From positions 185,001 to 225,200 of the forward strand of contig RPFO01002263.1 of NCBI GenBank assembly GCA_009746045.1: DNA of 40,200 bases. The letters run 5' to 3'. The notes under the pieces are model-generated. The model did not search any database and was not told the DNA's origin. It saw only the letters and a list, made by a program, of their open reading frames with translations. This stretch comes from Mesostigma viride. Its lineage: Eukaryota > Streptophyta > Mesostigmatophyceae > Mesostigmatales > Mesostigmataceae. The position numbers were made by a program, and so were the translations under genes. Of this stretch, positions 11,711 through 23,807 are shown piece by piece; within the stretch, counting starts at the first letter, position 1, and every line of letters begins with the position of its first letter.

Positions 11711-12510
11711 CTGCGCATCGCTACCTACAATGTCCGCACCCTGCCCGGGGGAGATGCCCCCCCGCGGGCCAACGAGCTTGTCCACTACTGCCGCCTATAA
11801 TAATGGCATTGATGTGCTTGGGGTCCAAGAGCACCGACGCTCCTTTGAGGGCCCCGTTCAGCGTGTCACCCTCGCACTACAATGGCAACTGCTGTGCGGC
11901 CCGGCGCATATGCACCGGGTCAGGGAGGAGTGGGCCTGCTGTGCTCCCCCACCGCTGCCGCCCAGCTAGCTCGTGGACCACAAACTTTGCTCGAATCGGA
12001 TCCTTCAGTGCACTTTCCGCTCCCTTGAAGGACGGACCCCCATTATGCTCTCGGTAATTGTCGGATATGCCCCACATGCTGGGCACCCGGCCGAGGACCG
12101 CGCAGCGTTCTTCAACCAGTTGCTTGACATAGAGAAACAGATCCCACGTCAATACATCGTTGCCATCTTGGTGGATGCCAACGCGGCCCTGCCCGTGGGC
12201 TGCGGGGGCTGCATGTATGCGCCGCGCCTAACCGATAGTAATGCCAACACCCCCCCACTTGAGCAACTGCTCACTGAGGGGGACTTGACTGCTGCCAATA
12301 CGCTGTTAATTGCTAAACCGCCTGATGCACGAGTGACCTTTGTGGGCCCCATGCGCAGGGCGGCTGGCTCGATGCTGAGTCCCTCGGCGGCAATGTGTAT
12401 GCTTGGACTACATACTTGTGCGCAAGTGCTGGCGCTCTTCCGTCATCGATGCCCGTACGCTGACCACCCCCATTGTCGCATCGGATCACCGCATGGTCAC
12501 CGCAACCTTG
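11711..12510 (+). pseudogene. LINE apurinic-type endonuclease domain, frameshifted
   Basis: Conserved endonuclease/exonuclease/phosphatase motifs appear in sequence across several frames. LRIATYNVRTL is near 11711, and GIDVLGVQEHRR, with the metal-binding Glu, near 11810. GYAPHAGHPAEDRAAFF and AILVDANA (equivalent to the GDFNA motif) follow near 12060-12190. VASDHRMVTATLRL, the SDH motif, is near 12480. Domain identity is clear, but the frame shifts at least three times, so no functional enzyme is encoded. Confidence 0.8.
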
Positions 12511-13239
12511 CGCCTACGTCTTCAGGCCCCTGCGCGCCGCCGCCCCCGGCCCCGCCCTGACTGGACCTGCTTACGCCCCGTCCGTGCCGGGCGCAGGGAG
12601 AAGTGGTCAGCGGATGAGATACGCCGCAATGCAATCAGGTCTGCCTTCGTGGACGCGCAACCTTTGACGTACCTGGACGCAGATCGCGGTGTAGATCTCA
12701 CGCCACCCTACGAACTGTTCAAGCGATCGGTGGAGCTTGCCTCTAAGCTTCTCCCCGAGCAACCCCGCGCCCGACCAGCCCCACTCTACCTGCGCGACGC
12801 CCGGGTGGTTGCCGCCCGGCTGGCGCTAGCGCAGGCCCGCCGCCGCGGGGAGGACCTCAGTGTACCCGTACCAGGAACGGCTTACTCAAGCATGCATATA
12901 CTGCCGCACATGCGGAGGAGGTGGAGACACTTGCCGCCGAAATCAATCGCCACACGGCCGCCAACCAGTGCTCACAAGGCGGCCTGGCGCTCTCTCGACC
13001 GTCTCACCGGACGCCGGGAAACGCAACGGGCTGACATCCCAGGCACCCCCAGTGAACGCCTTGAGATTTGGTTCAGCTCCCAGGCCAAACTATCGGGGCC
13101 CCTGGCCCGCCCCCCCGCTTGACCCCGCTGCAGCTGCACGCCCTGCGGCCAGCCGAGGCGGCCCCATTGAGCCCCCGCAGGCGCCCACCAGCGAGACGGA
13201 CTACCTGGTCCCACCGCTCTCCGGCCCCTGGTGGACGCC

Positions 13240-14310
13240 CCCACGACGAGTGGACTCCCCAGGAATGGGCTGCTGCCATCTCCACCCTCCGCAATGATGC
13301 TGCCATGGGAGTGGACAATATTTCACCGGAGGTGGTTAAGATGCCTGAGCTTGAGCCTTTCCTCCGGGGTGTTTGCAACCGGATTCTACGAGATGGCCTC
13401 CCCCCGCCGACGTATTGGAAGACCGCTGTCCGGGTCATGCTCTACAAGGGCAAGGGGTCCGCCGCGGATACCGGCAACTACCGCGGCGTATGCCTCCAAA
13501 GCTGCGTGCTGAAAGTCTTCATGCGTCTCCTGCTGAACCGCATGCGCGCCAGCCTCGATCCCCACCCTAGGTGAGTCCCAGATGGGCTTCCGTGTTGGTC
13601 GCAATTGTGTTATGGTCACTATTACCGCGCGCCGCCTGATCGAGGAAGTGGGCCGCCTGGCCCCCGGCCTCTTGCCATTGCTATTGATCTTCGTGGATTA
13701 CACCAAGGCATTCGATACGGTTTATATGGGACGCCCTGTGGGTGGTCCTTCACCTGTTCCGTGTCCCATCGTACATCGTTGAGATCATCCGCCAGAACTT
13801 CTATGAAGGGTCCCAAGCCCAGGTCCGTACCGCCGACGGCGTCACTCCGGCGTTCCCCCTGCACACCGGGGTGTGGCAGGGCTGTGTGCTCTCCCCATAT
13901 ATCTATTCATCATTATGGTGGACTATATTATGCGGCGTGCACAAGCCCGCTTCGCCCGGGTGGAGGGGCGCCCGCCGGGGATCGAGGTCACGGAGTACGC
14001 CAGCTACGGCGGGGTTGACCCACCCTACCGCCTGAGCGATCGCTCTGATCTACGCTGATGACACGACACTCGTGGAAACCCCGGAGTCAGCCCAACTGTG
14101 GCTAGACAGCTTATCACTGGAAGCGCGGGTGGTGGGGCTTATTATGATCAGCAAGAAAACGGAGGTCATGGCCATCAGCTTCCCTGCTGGGATAGCCCCA
14201 CCCACCCTCCTCTTGCTGGACGGCAGCCCCGTCCCCCCGGCGACTCGCTTCAAGCTCCTTGGCAGCTGGCTTCCCTCCACGGCCGACGACATCAACACCC
14301 GCATTGGCCA
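13240..14310 (+). pseudogene. LINE reverse transcriptase domain, frameshifted
   Basis: RT motifs in order: EWTPQEWAAAISTLRNDAAM, YKGKGSAADTGNYRGVCLQS (the NYR motif), QMGFRVGRNCV, FVDYTKAFDTV (first catalytic Asp), GVWQGCVLSP and IYADDTTLVE (YADD). They lie in three frames, with an in-frame stop near 13571 and breaks near 13725, 13900 and 14055. The thumb and C-terminal segments follow to 14580. Confidence 0.85.
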
Positions 14311-15048
14311 GGCCTGGGCGGCCCTCCGCCGCCTCGACAGGTTCTGGACCTGTCGCTACCTGAGTGAGCGACGCAAGGCGCAAGCGCATTCTGTTCAAGG
14401 CCCTTGTCCTCAGCATCCTCCTTTATGGCTGCGAGGCGTGGACCCTGGACCAGGCGCTGAGCCAGCAGCTTGACGGCACCGTCACTCGAATGCTCCGTCA
14501 TATCCTCGGCGTCCGCTACCAAGAACGCCGCACCCGGGCCGAGCTCTACTGCGAGCTCCCTCTTGTCACCCATACCATCTGACACCGCCGCCTCCTCTTT
14601 GCCGGCCATCTTGCCCGCACAGACCAGGTGAATACCGATCGATGTGGGCCCTGCCGGGGGGCTTAAGACGGGCCAACCAGGTAGACACCTCCTCCTATGG
14701 CAGGGTCCCCTTGTCCCATCGCAACCCACTGGCAAACTTGCGCGCGCCGGGCACCGGCGCGGCGCGACCCGGACCTATGTGACACAACTGCTTGAAGATG
14801 CAGGGCTTCTGGGATTATCCGTACTCCGCGCCCGCATGATTGACAAGGAGAAATGGGCTGCCATCTGCGATAAGCACCTTCCCGAGGGGTATGCTCCTGT
14901 TTTCTCCCCACGGGCCCCGCGGCCCGTTGCTAGCCAGGGTAGAAGTCCGCAGGTGGAGGTTATTGGTCCTGAGGATAGTCGCTACACTACCGCCTCGTCT
15001 GCCATTACAGTAGAGGACAGCTCGGATGAGGATTACATCCCCATCTAG

Positions 15049-15456
15049 TGCTTAACGGTTGGGGGATGATGCAGACGATATTTGTTTAAACTTTTGTGTA
15101 ATTATTTTTCTAATGAGATTAGCATAGTACTCCGTGGCATGCCTTTGCGAATGACACGCAAGTACTTACTTAAGTTTACTTACTTAGACCGGTAGGTCTG
15201 TTTGCACCCACCCATCCATCCATCGGGGTTAATGCTCCGTGACTCCCCAACGGGAGCACGAGTATAATTAATCTAGGCTACTACCATGACGAGGGTTAAT
15301 GCGCTTGCAGTTTTTGCCTGACGGAAGCGCCTGTCAATCAATAATGACGTAGATTTTGTTATGAATCGCTTGATATTCTTGAACAGCAGTCCATGTACAT
15401 CGGTTTTATGAAGTGTAATTAAAGAGTCTAATGAATGAATGAATGAATGAATGAAG
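15049..15456. other. Intergenic spacer
   Basis: No gene is seen. It includes CATC repeats near 15210-15223 and a short (GAAT)n run at about 15431-15454 next to the MITE-like unit. Confidence 0.5.
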
Positions 15457-15855
15457 TGAGACAACTATGTACACAGGCTTTATGAACAATCTCCTATAAT
15501 AGTTACAATGCATGCTCCAGCTAGGTAATCATGGCTGGTCCGGCATGACCAGGCAGCACCGACCGCGCCCCCCGTCACTGCCGAGTCATCTGCAGGCACT
15601 TCACCATGCAGCCGGGGGAGACTGCAGTGAGACTCTGCTCTCAACGAGCTCAAGGACAAGGTGTATAATGGCTGGTTTCACGACCCCTTGGCCTGCAATA
15701 CGCTACACCTTTATGCAACTTCATCAACCTGCCACCAACCGCATGTTCATAAAGCTGAGGCTTTAATAATGTCTGTCTCTGATGACGCCATATCACGTGG
15801 GAGACAACCATAAAGAGCAGATATAGTAGTTGATTGATATTGATAGTTGTCTCAC
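15457..15855. mobile_element. MITE-like element with 13-bp terminal inverted repeats
   Basis: GTGAGACAACTAT at about 15457-15469 is the exact reverse complement of ATAGTTGTCTCAC near 15843-15855, bounding about 400 bp without coding capacity. A subterminal inverted pair (GGCTTTATGAACA near 15475 and TGTTCATAAAG near 15746) supports a foldback element. No convincing target duplication was found. A third copy, GTGAGACAACTAT near 15869-15881, makes a local hairpin with the right terminus, so the right boundary is ambiguous. It lies just past the stop of the TTC39-like gene and may be in its 3' UTR. Confidence 0.4.
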
Positions 15856-15920
15856 TTAATAAAGTTAGGTGAGACAACTATTCCTTAAGAGCATCTGCCC
15901 TAGGCCGGGCATCCACCATC

Positions 15921-18900
15921 TCACGCTGCGGCCTCGGCCATCTCGGCTTCTTCGTGCATGTGTATCTGGACCTTCAGCTTGTGCAGCTGCTCAGCGCAGA
16001 TGAAACGCAGGCGTGGCTGGAAGTCGTAGCCAGAGAAGCCCATCCCTTTCTTGTACATGGCTTTGGCCTCGGGCAGCCGCGCATCCTGCATGTACAGGTT
16101 TCCCAGCGTCATGCACGCAAACGCCGCCAAGTACCTGCGCGCGTGGTTGGAGGGGCGCGATTCAAGAAACGAACCCAGCAGGGTCAGTACGGGGTATTGA
16201 TCAAATAAAGCCAAATAACCTGATATTGTGTCACGTAGCATACAGGACAGCATACACATACCAGCATACACATACCATACAGGGCTCAGTCCAGGACAGA
16301 CAGAGGCAACACCAGGGAGTGTGGCACAGTGATCAAAGCAACGCCATTTCTTGGGCGAATGGATCCCAAAGCAGCCTTTTCCATGGAGTACCGAGCCATG
16401 GAGTACCGTGGAGTGCAAGTATTGGCGCTCCACAAAGACTCGAATGTGCCTAAATGTCTCCAATAGGCCCTGGCATCCAGTCGAACCCAATCAAGACCAT
16501 TGCTTTCTATCATAGTTGCTTTCATCTACACCTGTTAGAAAACCAAAGCTTTCATCAGAACCCAGTATTGCGCAAGACAGCGAGATGCAAGACAAGCTCA
16601 CTCACTCAATTCACTCCGCACCGTCATCAGACCTGTACTACCCGCTTCGCTGATCTTTCCTAAACAGAAGCCGAGGCTGGCCGAAGCGAAAAAATTACAA
16701 GCAACACGCCACAACACCGCACTCCACATCACGCCTGAATTCATCCTAGCCCAATGCCATCGCCCACCCCTCGCTGCTCCTTCCCTGCACTCCCCCCCAG
16801 CTCCCCCGACACCCCCCCCCCCTTCCCCAGTCCTCCCCCCCCCATGACTAACTAACCCTTTCCCTCCCTTACCCCCCAGCTTCCCCAGCCCACCCCCGCT
16901 TCCCACGACTCACTTGTCCGACCCCAGATCCGTCGCGTTGGCCACCACAGTGAGCGACTCGATCGCCTCCGGGATGGAGCCCATGTGGAACAGCGCGACG
17001 CCCAAAAAGTAGAGCAGCCGCATCTCCTCCTCATGGCCCCACACGTAGCGCGGCGCGTACTCGGCCGTCCCCGGCCCCGACGCTGTCACGCCGGGCCCCC
17101 CCATGCTCCCTTCCGATGACTTGCGCGCTGCGTCCATGGACTTGCGCAGCCCTTCCTGCGACCGACGGAGCTCCGACGCGGACATGGAGTCGTTGGGCTC
17201 CACGACGCTCTGCGCGGCCAGCGCTGCGAGGTCCTCTCCGCCGGAATTCGAGTTCGCGCTCGTGGGGGCTGCGTCCCTGGCCGGCGCGTCCCCCGCGGTG
17301 ACGTCGGACAGTTTCCGGCTCTCCGATCGCGCGGTGCTCCGGGAGCGCGCCATGCGTGCGGCGAGGCTGACCCCCACGTTCACGTTCACGTGGGCTGACT
17401 TCTCCGCTTCCAGCAGCCGCGCGCACGTGACGGCGATGTGCAGCAACCGGTTGGGCCGCATCTGCTGCATGGACTGCCAGAAGCAGAGCACCTCGAGCGT
17501 GGGAAGGCAGGGGAGCGCGCCGTTGGCCAGGTAGGACTTGGCGCGCCGCAGCGCAAAGGCCTCGAGCGGGGACTTGGAGCGCGTCACGAGCACGGGCACC
17601 TGCTCGAGGAGGGAGTGGACGCGGTGGTCGTGGCGGCCTGTGGAGTGCTCGTACAGGCAGCATGCCTGGAGCAGGGGCCGCAGGGGTAGCGATGGGGTCG
17701 TGCAGGGGGTGGACGTTGAGAAATGTGGCCATGGGCGTGCCGGTCACGAGGGTAGCGGACGACAGGCACTGACCAAAGGGAAAATACTTAGTAATCAGAA
17801 GTATAGGGACACATGGCCAGTTTGGTAGTGGAACCGTATGGCAATTTGAAGTAACCTGAGGCAAGACTAGGGCACGAGAGGGGGCAGCGGGCAAGACATT
17901 ACACGCAACAGGCACAGCCTGGCGGGGGTGGATGCACATGCGCTTGCCCCACAAGTTGCTACTGAGCAAAGACCGGTCGATTCTCGGTTTAACACAAAAT
18001 AGTATGTCCCACCCACATAAAATGATCGTCGGGCCTAGCCTTCACGTACATGCTGCCCATTGCTGGCCATCTCTAATCAACTTCCGAAGTTCCGGAACAC
18101 TTCCCATCAGCGCCACTGGCCAAGCCAACCAGGCGCCCTTTAGAGCTGCCTTCCCCTGATCAACTCCCCCTGGCCCCCCTTCCATTTCCCGCTCGTCTGA
18201 CCACCTACCCAGGCATGCTTTGCTTCCATGTACTACTGCAGTAGTAGATGCATAATGAAAGGAACTTGTGCTGAGGTAGTATATAAGAAAGCATGTATCC
18301 TCCACTTTGGCATCGCGGGGCTGCACAGCCGATGGCTACCTGCCCGCCCACCACCTGGATGGATGCACACATTGGCTGCCAGCAAGCGCACAAGGTCCCT
18401 GCTGTCCACATGACAGCCGCCATCCCGCCTGCCCGCCTGCCCGCCTGCACTTCTGTACCATACGCACGACAACCTTGCATCCGAAATGGGCTCACGAAGA
18501 CCCACATCGCCCGCACACCTGGAAGTGCGCAAAATAGACCCTTTTGTGCCTTCCTCCCACCTGGGAGCACTCATGGAATGCTGTTGCCCTTCCCTTCGCA
18601 GAATGCTTTTGCCCTTTCCCCCAACCCCTACCCCCACAACATGCATCCGCACCCGCACCCACACACTCACACGCCTGACATTGTAACACCGTGCACCCGG
18701 CACCCACCTGGAAATAGGCATAAAAGGCCTTGGACCACTTGGACTCCTCCAGCAGCACCTGCAGCGCGTCAGCCGCGACCAGGAAACCGTCGTTCCCGTC
18801 GTCCTGTCCCCCGATCGCGGCGCAGAACGCGCGCTCGTACAGCCTCAGGTGCTTCATCGCCGGGAACCGGTGCTCCATCGAGGACGGCGCAGCCGTGAGC

Positions 18901-21900
18901 GCGAGCGAGTTGGACAGCTTGTGCTGGTAGCGCTGGAAGCGCGACTCGATCACGCGCACGACCGCGCACTCGCGCATGCGCCCGGGGACCGCGTCCAGGA
19001 TCTCATCCGCGTGCTCCGCGTACTCGGGGGCGTACGGCAGAAACGAGGCAAGTACCACGTAGTCTGTTGCATGCATGCGCGCAAGGGCAAGAGGACGTCC
19101 AAGAGGGAACCCGGCCGACAGGGGGAGGCCGGGAACAGAGGAAGCAAGGATGCCGGGGACAAGCCAGCAAGAAGCAAATCAACACCGGTCTAGTCAGGGT
19201 GATAGGCAGGGGGGGCAGGAGCCGGAGGGAAGGTACGGGATATCCCAGACCAGCGTAAGCAGGCACACCAGACCAGGCTCGCCGGCATGGCTTAATGCGC
19301 ACCAGGGTCCGCAAAGCTTATTGCACAAGCGACCAGGCAGGGAGCTGCAGCACTGACGATGGAAGCAGTAAGCCTGAAAAAAAAGCTGGAGGCAGAATTC
19401 CTGAATGCCTTAGAAACACAACAAAAAAAGAACAGGTTTTGGGATGGATGCAACAACAACTGGATGTGGGATGCCTTTGGCCAGAAAGAAGGGGGAGATA
19501 CGGGTGGTTCACTTAGTGCAATGAGAAGCGGCTGGGAAAGGTGTCACTATGCCTAGCCGTAGTCGCAATGAGAGCTTTCCAGTCCTCGACGCAATCCTAT
19601 GTTCCCTAGCCTTACACGCAATCCTAGGTTCCCCAGCCCTAGCTTGTATCCTACATTCATTCGTCTCACATGTATTCCCAGGTTGCCTGTTCTTAGCTAC
19701 AATCCTAGGCTCCCCAGTCCTAGCTGGTATCCTACATTCATTCGTCTCAGATGTATTCCCAGATTGCCTGTTCTTAGCTACAATCCTAGGTTCCCCAGTC
19801 CTAGCTGGTATCCTACATTCATTCGTCTCAGATGTATTCCCAGGTTGCCTGTTCTTAGCTACAATCCTTGGTTCCCCAGTCCCAGATGCATTCTTAGGTT
19901 CCCTAGTACTGGCTGAAATCCTGGAGTCGCTCGTACCAGACGCCGTTTCAGGTCCCCCAGTCCTAGTCGCAACCCTGCGCTCCTTACTCCTGGACAGTCT
20001 TGAAGCAGCGTGGCCGGCACGCGAGAAGCGCGGGGCAACACACACTCGAGCTATCCCGCCGCCCCCATCCCTAGCCACGGAACGATCTTCCCTACGCCTA
20101 AATAATATTCGAGCACAGCCGACGCACACTCAATACTCAATCCTAGCATAATGGTAGCCCCCCTAACATTCCCCTTGAAAGACTCCTTGAAAAGATTCCA
20201 GCACAGCCGACGCACACTCGGGCGATCCTGAACCCCCATAACTCTAGCAGCGATCCCACATTCCAGCACAACCCACCCAACCACGCGCACTCGACCGATC
20301 CTGTGTCCACCAGCCCTAATCATGACCCCAATTTCCCCTAGTCTAACACAAAATCCGACACACGCCCCAACCACGCACACTCGAGCAGGAGCAGCAGCGC
20401 CAGCGGCGAGCGGACTGCCCCCTTCTGGGCCGCGCTGTGCAGGCACGCCAGGCCTAGCTCGCGGTCCCCCGAGAAGCCGATGATCTCGATCACCGATGAG
20501 AAGCCAGGGGGGGCCAGGGACACGATCAGATTGAAGAAACCGAGGCCAAAGTCGACCCCCGCCGCCGCCGGAGCATCTTCTGGTGATAATGACGACACCC
20601 CACCAGGGGGGGTTCCCGCGGTGGGGGTGTTTTCAGCAGTTGAGGAGGTGGTGGCGGCACCAGCAGAAACCCTGCCGGTGGAGCTTCCCTCGTCGCTCAT
20701 CTCGGCACTGTGCTTCTTGGCGGCGGCGATCGCGGCCTCCTCGAGCGCGTCCACATCGGCATCCAAGTCCTCCACGTGCTGTACCGCGGTCAAGGGGAGG
20801 GAGAGCCTGCGGAGGACCGTCTCGCACTTGAGGTAGTGCTTCCAGGCCTTGCGCACCTGAGGGAGCGTGCCGGGTTGAGGGTGAGGAGGTTGGGGGGGGG
20901 TTCTGGGGGGGAAAGTGACGACTCGGGTCCCGTGTGGGACAATGCGGGGGTTGTGTGCAAGCAACCAAAATGATCGCAAGCCAACCCCCCTCGCAAGCCG
21001 TAGACCCGTGCCCACGTTCCGCGTGTGTGTGAAGAGAGAAAACGATAGAGGGTAATGTTGGGGTGTCAATCTATTGGACGTATCGTAATTATATCAAAAA
21101 TAACGAAGTTAATCCAACTATCAAGTATGGTGGAGTGGTAAGTTCTGGTCTGGCAATTTATGATACAATGCAGTGTGGGGTGTGTGGGGTGTGTGGGGTG
21201 TGTGGGTGGGGGCCGTAGCTTGGTCCACACGGGTGATGAATCAGGGACCTGGGGGAGACTTCTTTCTTGTCACTTTGGCGGGGTTGAGGGGGGAAAAAGG
21301 TGGGAAATGCTGGGGCAGTCATGGTGGGGGGACTTGTGCCAGGTCGACACGCAAGTGGGTAGGCAGGGATTGTGTGGATGAGGTACCTTGCTTTACTCTC
21401 GGGAACAAGAATTGGCATATTAGTACGGGCTGCGCCGACTCTATTGTATTTTACACGTCGGCTGTGCGAATGTGCAGAATTGATAAACACACGCGTGGTT
21501 AAGCGTGTACACCGGGGTGGGGAGTGGGGTTGGTGGTGGTGGTGGCGGACACCACTATCACGAGTCTCACCGGCCCGTGGGCCGTGGAATGAATGAATGA
21601 ATGAAGGAAGGAAGGAAGGAAGGAAGGAAGGAAGGAAGGAAGGAAGGAAGGAAGGAAGGAAGGAAGGAAGGAAGGAAGGAAGGAAGGAAGGAAGGAAGGA
21701 AGGAAGGAAGGAAGGAAGGAAGGAAGGAAGGAAGGAAGGAAGGAAGGAAGGAAGGAAGGAAGGAAGGAAGGAAGGAAGGAAGGAAGGAAGGAAGGAAGGA
21801 AGGAAGGAAGGAAGGAAGGAAGGAAGGAAGGAAGGAAGGAAGGAAGGAAGGAAGGAAGGAAGGAAGGAAGGAAGGAAGGAAGGAAGGAAGGAAGGAAGGA

Positions 21901-22256
21901 AGGAAGGAAGGAAGGAAGGAAGGAAGGAAGGAAGGAAGGAAGGAAGGAAGGAAGGAAGGAAGGAAGGAAGGAAGGAAGGAAGGAAGGAAGGAAGGAAGGA
22001 AGGAAGGAAGGAAGGAAGGAAGGAAGGAAGGAAAGAAGGAAGGAAGGAAGGAAGGAAGGAAGGAAGGAAGGAAGGAAGGAAGGAAGGAAGGAAGGAAGGA
22101 AGGAAGGAAGGAAGGAAGGAAGGAAGGAAGGAAGGAAGGAAGGAAGGAAGGAACGAACGAAGGAACGAAGGAACGAAGGAACGAAGGAACGAACGAACGA
22201 ACGAACGAACGAACGAACGAACGAACGAACGAACGAACGAACGAACGAACGAACGA

Positions 22257-22287
<31 letters not shown>

Positions 22288-23807
22288 AGCGACCCAGCGA
22301 GCGAGCGACCCAGCGAGCGAGCGAGCGAGCGAGCGAGCGAGCGAGCGAACGAACGAACGAACGAACGAACGACCGAGCGACCGACCGAGCGACCGAGCGA
22401 CCGAGCGAGCGAACGAAGGAACGAAGGAACGAAGGAACGAAGGAACGAAGGAACGAACGAACGAACGAACGAACGAACGAACGAACGAACGAACGAACGA
22501 ACGAACGAACGAACGAACGAACGAACGAACGAACGAACGAACGAACGAACGAACGAACGAACGAACGAACGAACGAACGAACGAACGAACGAACGAACGA
22601 ACGAACGAACGAACGAACGAACGAACGAACGAACGAACGAACGAACGAACGAACGAACGAACGAACGAACGAACGAACGGATGGATGGTTGGATGGATGA
22701 ATCAGTGAATGAGTGTTAGGGCAAGCTTGGGACGTATTGCAGGCCTTGATAGATACAAGGCAGAGACAACAGGTAAACAGAACCACTTTATAATGCTGGC
22801 ACTTGGGGAAAAATGCAGCCAGGGGTTATCCACACAAGAGACCGACAAAATGATGGCAACTGGGTCAGGGAGTAGGAAGGGCGTGTGAAAGCAGTTATTA
22901 AGCACACCATAGTGCGCGCATGGCCTCAGAGAGATAGATGTTGGAAGCTAGCGGTTGGCCTCATTGATAGCATTTGCTGCTGTACCTTTCGTAGCTTATA
23001 CGATGATGATTAGGTGTACTAGGACCGTGTACTTGGGCACGCCTGAGAGTCCAACCAAGAAATTCTCGATGCAATGCCCTATGCAACTTGTTGTTGACCT
23101 AAAGCTTACGACGTTGGGCATGCACCTTGGGCAGTAGGAATTGCCTGGATCTTGAATCGCATTGTCAAACCCTAATGTTTGCCTTGAGTCACCTAAGAAA
23201 AGGCTTGGCAAAGAACACAGCTACCAGGAGGAATGAGAGAAATGCCATCCACGACAAGCACCCCGTGACATAGAAAGTGGGCAGTACGTACGTGGTAGAA
23301 AGCCTTGGGCAGCAAGGACCAGGACTCCGTCCCTTTGATCAGCTGAAGCAATCCGACCATGGCGTAGCAGTCTGCTTGGACCAGCAGCAGCTCAAGCTTG
23401 CGCCGCAATCGGGCGCGCTCCTCCAGAACAGCTTCCTCAGACAGAACAGGCGCAGTTGTTTCCGTGGTACTGGACTTCGTTCCCTTCACCCATTTAATTG
23501 CGGAAGACAGTCTCCTCGTCGCGCTTTGCTTGTAAGAAAGCTCATCGTGCGTATTCACGGAAGCTAAAGCTACTTCTGCCATCTTCTCGGCTTCCCAAAG
23601 GTTAGCTATCGCTACCGTAATGTCATCTTCCTCAAAGCTTAGAAACGCCTTTAGGAACGATACTTCCGCACAACCGAGGGCACAGCGTGGTTCTTTCGGC
23701 TGGGCTTCAAGAAGCGCACGGAACGCAGTTTCGGCTCCATCAATATCGTCAGAATACAGCAAATGCACTGCTTCCAAGATTTCCACATCAAGGATCGTTG
23801 AAGCCAT
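15921..23807 (-). CDS. IML2/TTC39-family TPR protein, five exons, 771 residues
   Basis: This is the host gene of the window. Exons, in gene order: 23807-23292, 20856-20379, 19063-18708, 17665-16914, 16134-15921 (TAA/TAG-type stop at 15921-15923). Donors read GTACGT, GTGCGT, GTGGGT and GTGAGT and every acceptor is AG. Phases are 0, 1, 0 and 2, and the total of 2,316 bases is a whole number of codons. The ATG at 23807 begins MASTILDVEILEAV. Family hallmarks: an N-terminal helical region with ALGCAEVSFLKAFLSFEEDD, FGLGFFNLIVSLAPP at about residues 275-288, GFSGDRELGL at 299-308, ESKWSKAFYAYFQ ending exon 3 at residue 450, and C-terminal TPR-like helices (FACMTLGNLYMQDARLPEA). Exon 4 carries a Ser/Arg/Ala-rich insertion of roughly 100 residues. 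IML2/TTC39 proteins are TPR-type and yeast Iml2 is involved in lipid-droplet inclusion clearance; the role here is unknown. No promoter motif was identified upstream. Confidence 0.9.
19580..19990. repeat. Minisatellite in intron 2 (81-bp period, 27-bp subunits)
   Basis: Three clear copies of an 81-bp unit, each made of three diverged subunits of about 27 bp. The subunits start near CCTAGGTTCCCCAGTCCTAG, CCTACATTCATTCGTCTC and CCCAGGTTGCCTGTTCTTAG, with degenerate subunits on both sides. Because 81 and 27 are multiples of three, long frames remain open on both strands (about 200 codons each way). The repeat lies wholly inside intron 2 of the TTC39-like gene, so these frames are unlikely to be genes. 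Confidence 0.85.
21586..22704. repeat. 1.1 kb GAAN compound microsatellite in intron 1
   Basis: A (GAAT) start at about 21586-21603 leads into roughly 135 units of GAAG to 22152 with only one visible interruption (GAAAG near 22032). Alternating GAAC/GAAG, pure GAAC, a mixed GAGC/GACC/GAAC block near 22283-22420, GAAC/GAAG again, GAAC to about 22679 and a GGAT end complete the array. The alternating GAAC/GAAG block followed by pure GAAC occurs twice, which points to block duplication. Very long Lys-Glu-Gly-Arg or Ser-Phe-Leu-Pro frames here are artefacts. The array lies inside the 2,435-bp intron 1 of the TTC39-like gene. Confidence 0.95.

Larger units (their letters stand above)
11690..15048 (+). 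mobile_element. APE-type LINE ORF2 (endonuclease, RT, C-terminal domain), decayed
   Basis: A non-LTR retrotransposon coding region broken by many frameshifts and several stops. Order: APE-like endonuclease (11711-12510), linker, reverse transcriptase (about 13240-14310), C-terminal region ending at a TAG at 15046-15048. LYGCEAWTLD near 14420-14450, after the RT, is typical of RTE/L2/jockey-type LINEs, but the clade cannot be fixed by eye. The C-terminus shares KWA and upstream residues with the split LINE fragment at 2183-2273/8432-8535, so two related copies flank element 1. No poly-A tail or target duplication was identified. Confidence 0.8.

Noticed and set aside
17031-17969. 312-codon minus-strand open frame overlapping exon 4 of the TTC39-like gene
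   Set aside because: It is a GC-rich shadow frame. The exon 4 frame has the family match, splice sites and correct phases.
21158-22786. Very long open frames (367-542 codons) of KEGR, NERT, SFLP or FVRS repeats
   Set aside because: They follow directly from the GAAN microsatellite, whose four-base period gives long stop-free frames. They lie inside an intron and have no non-repeat domain.
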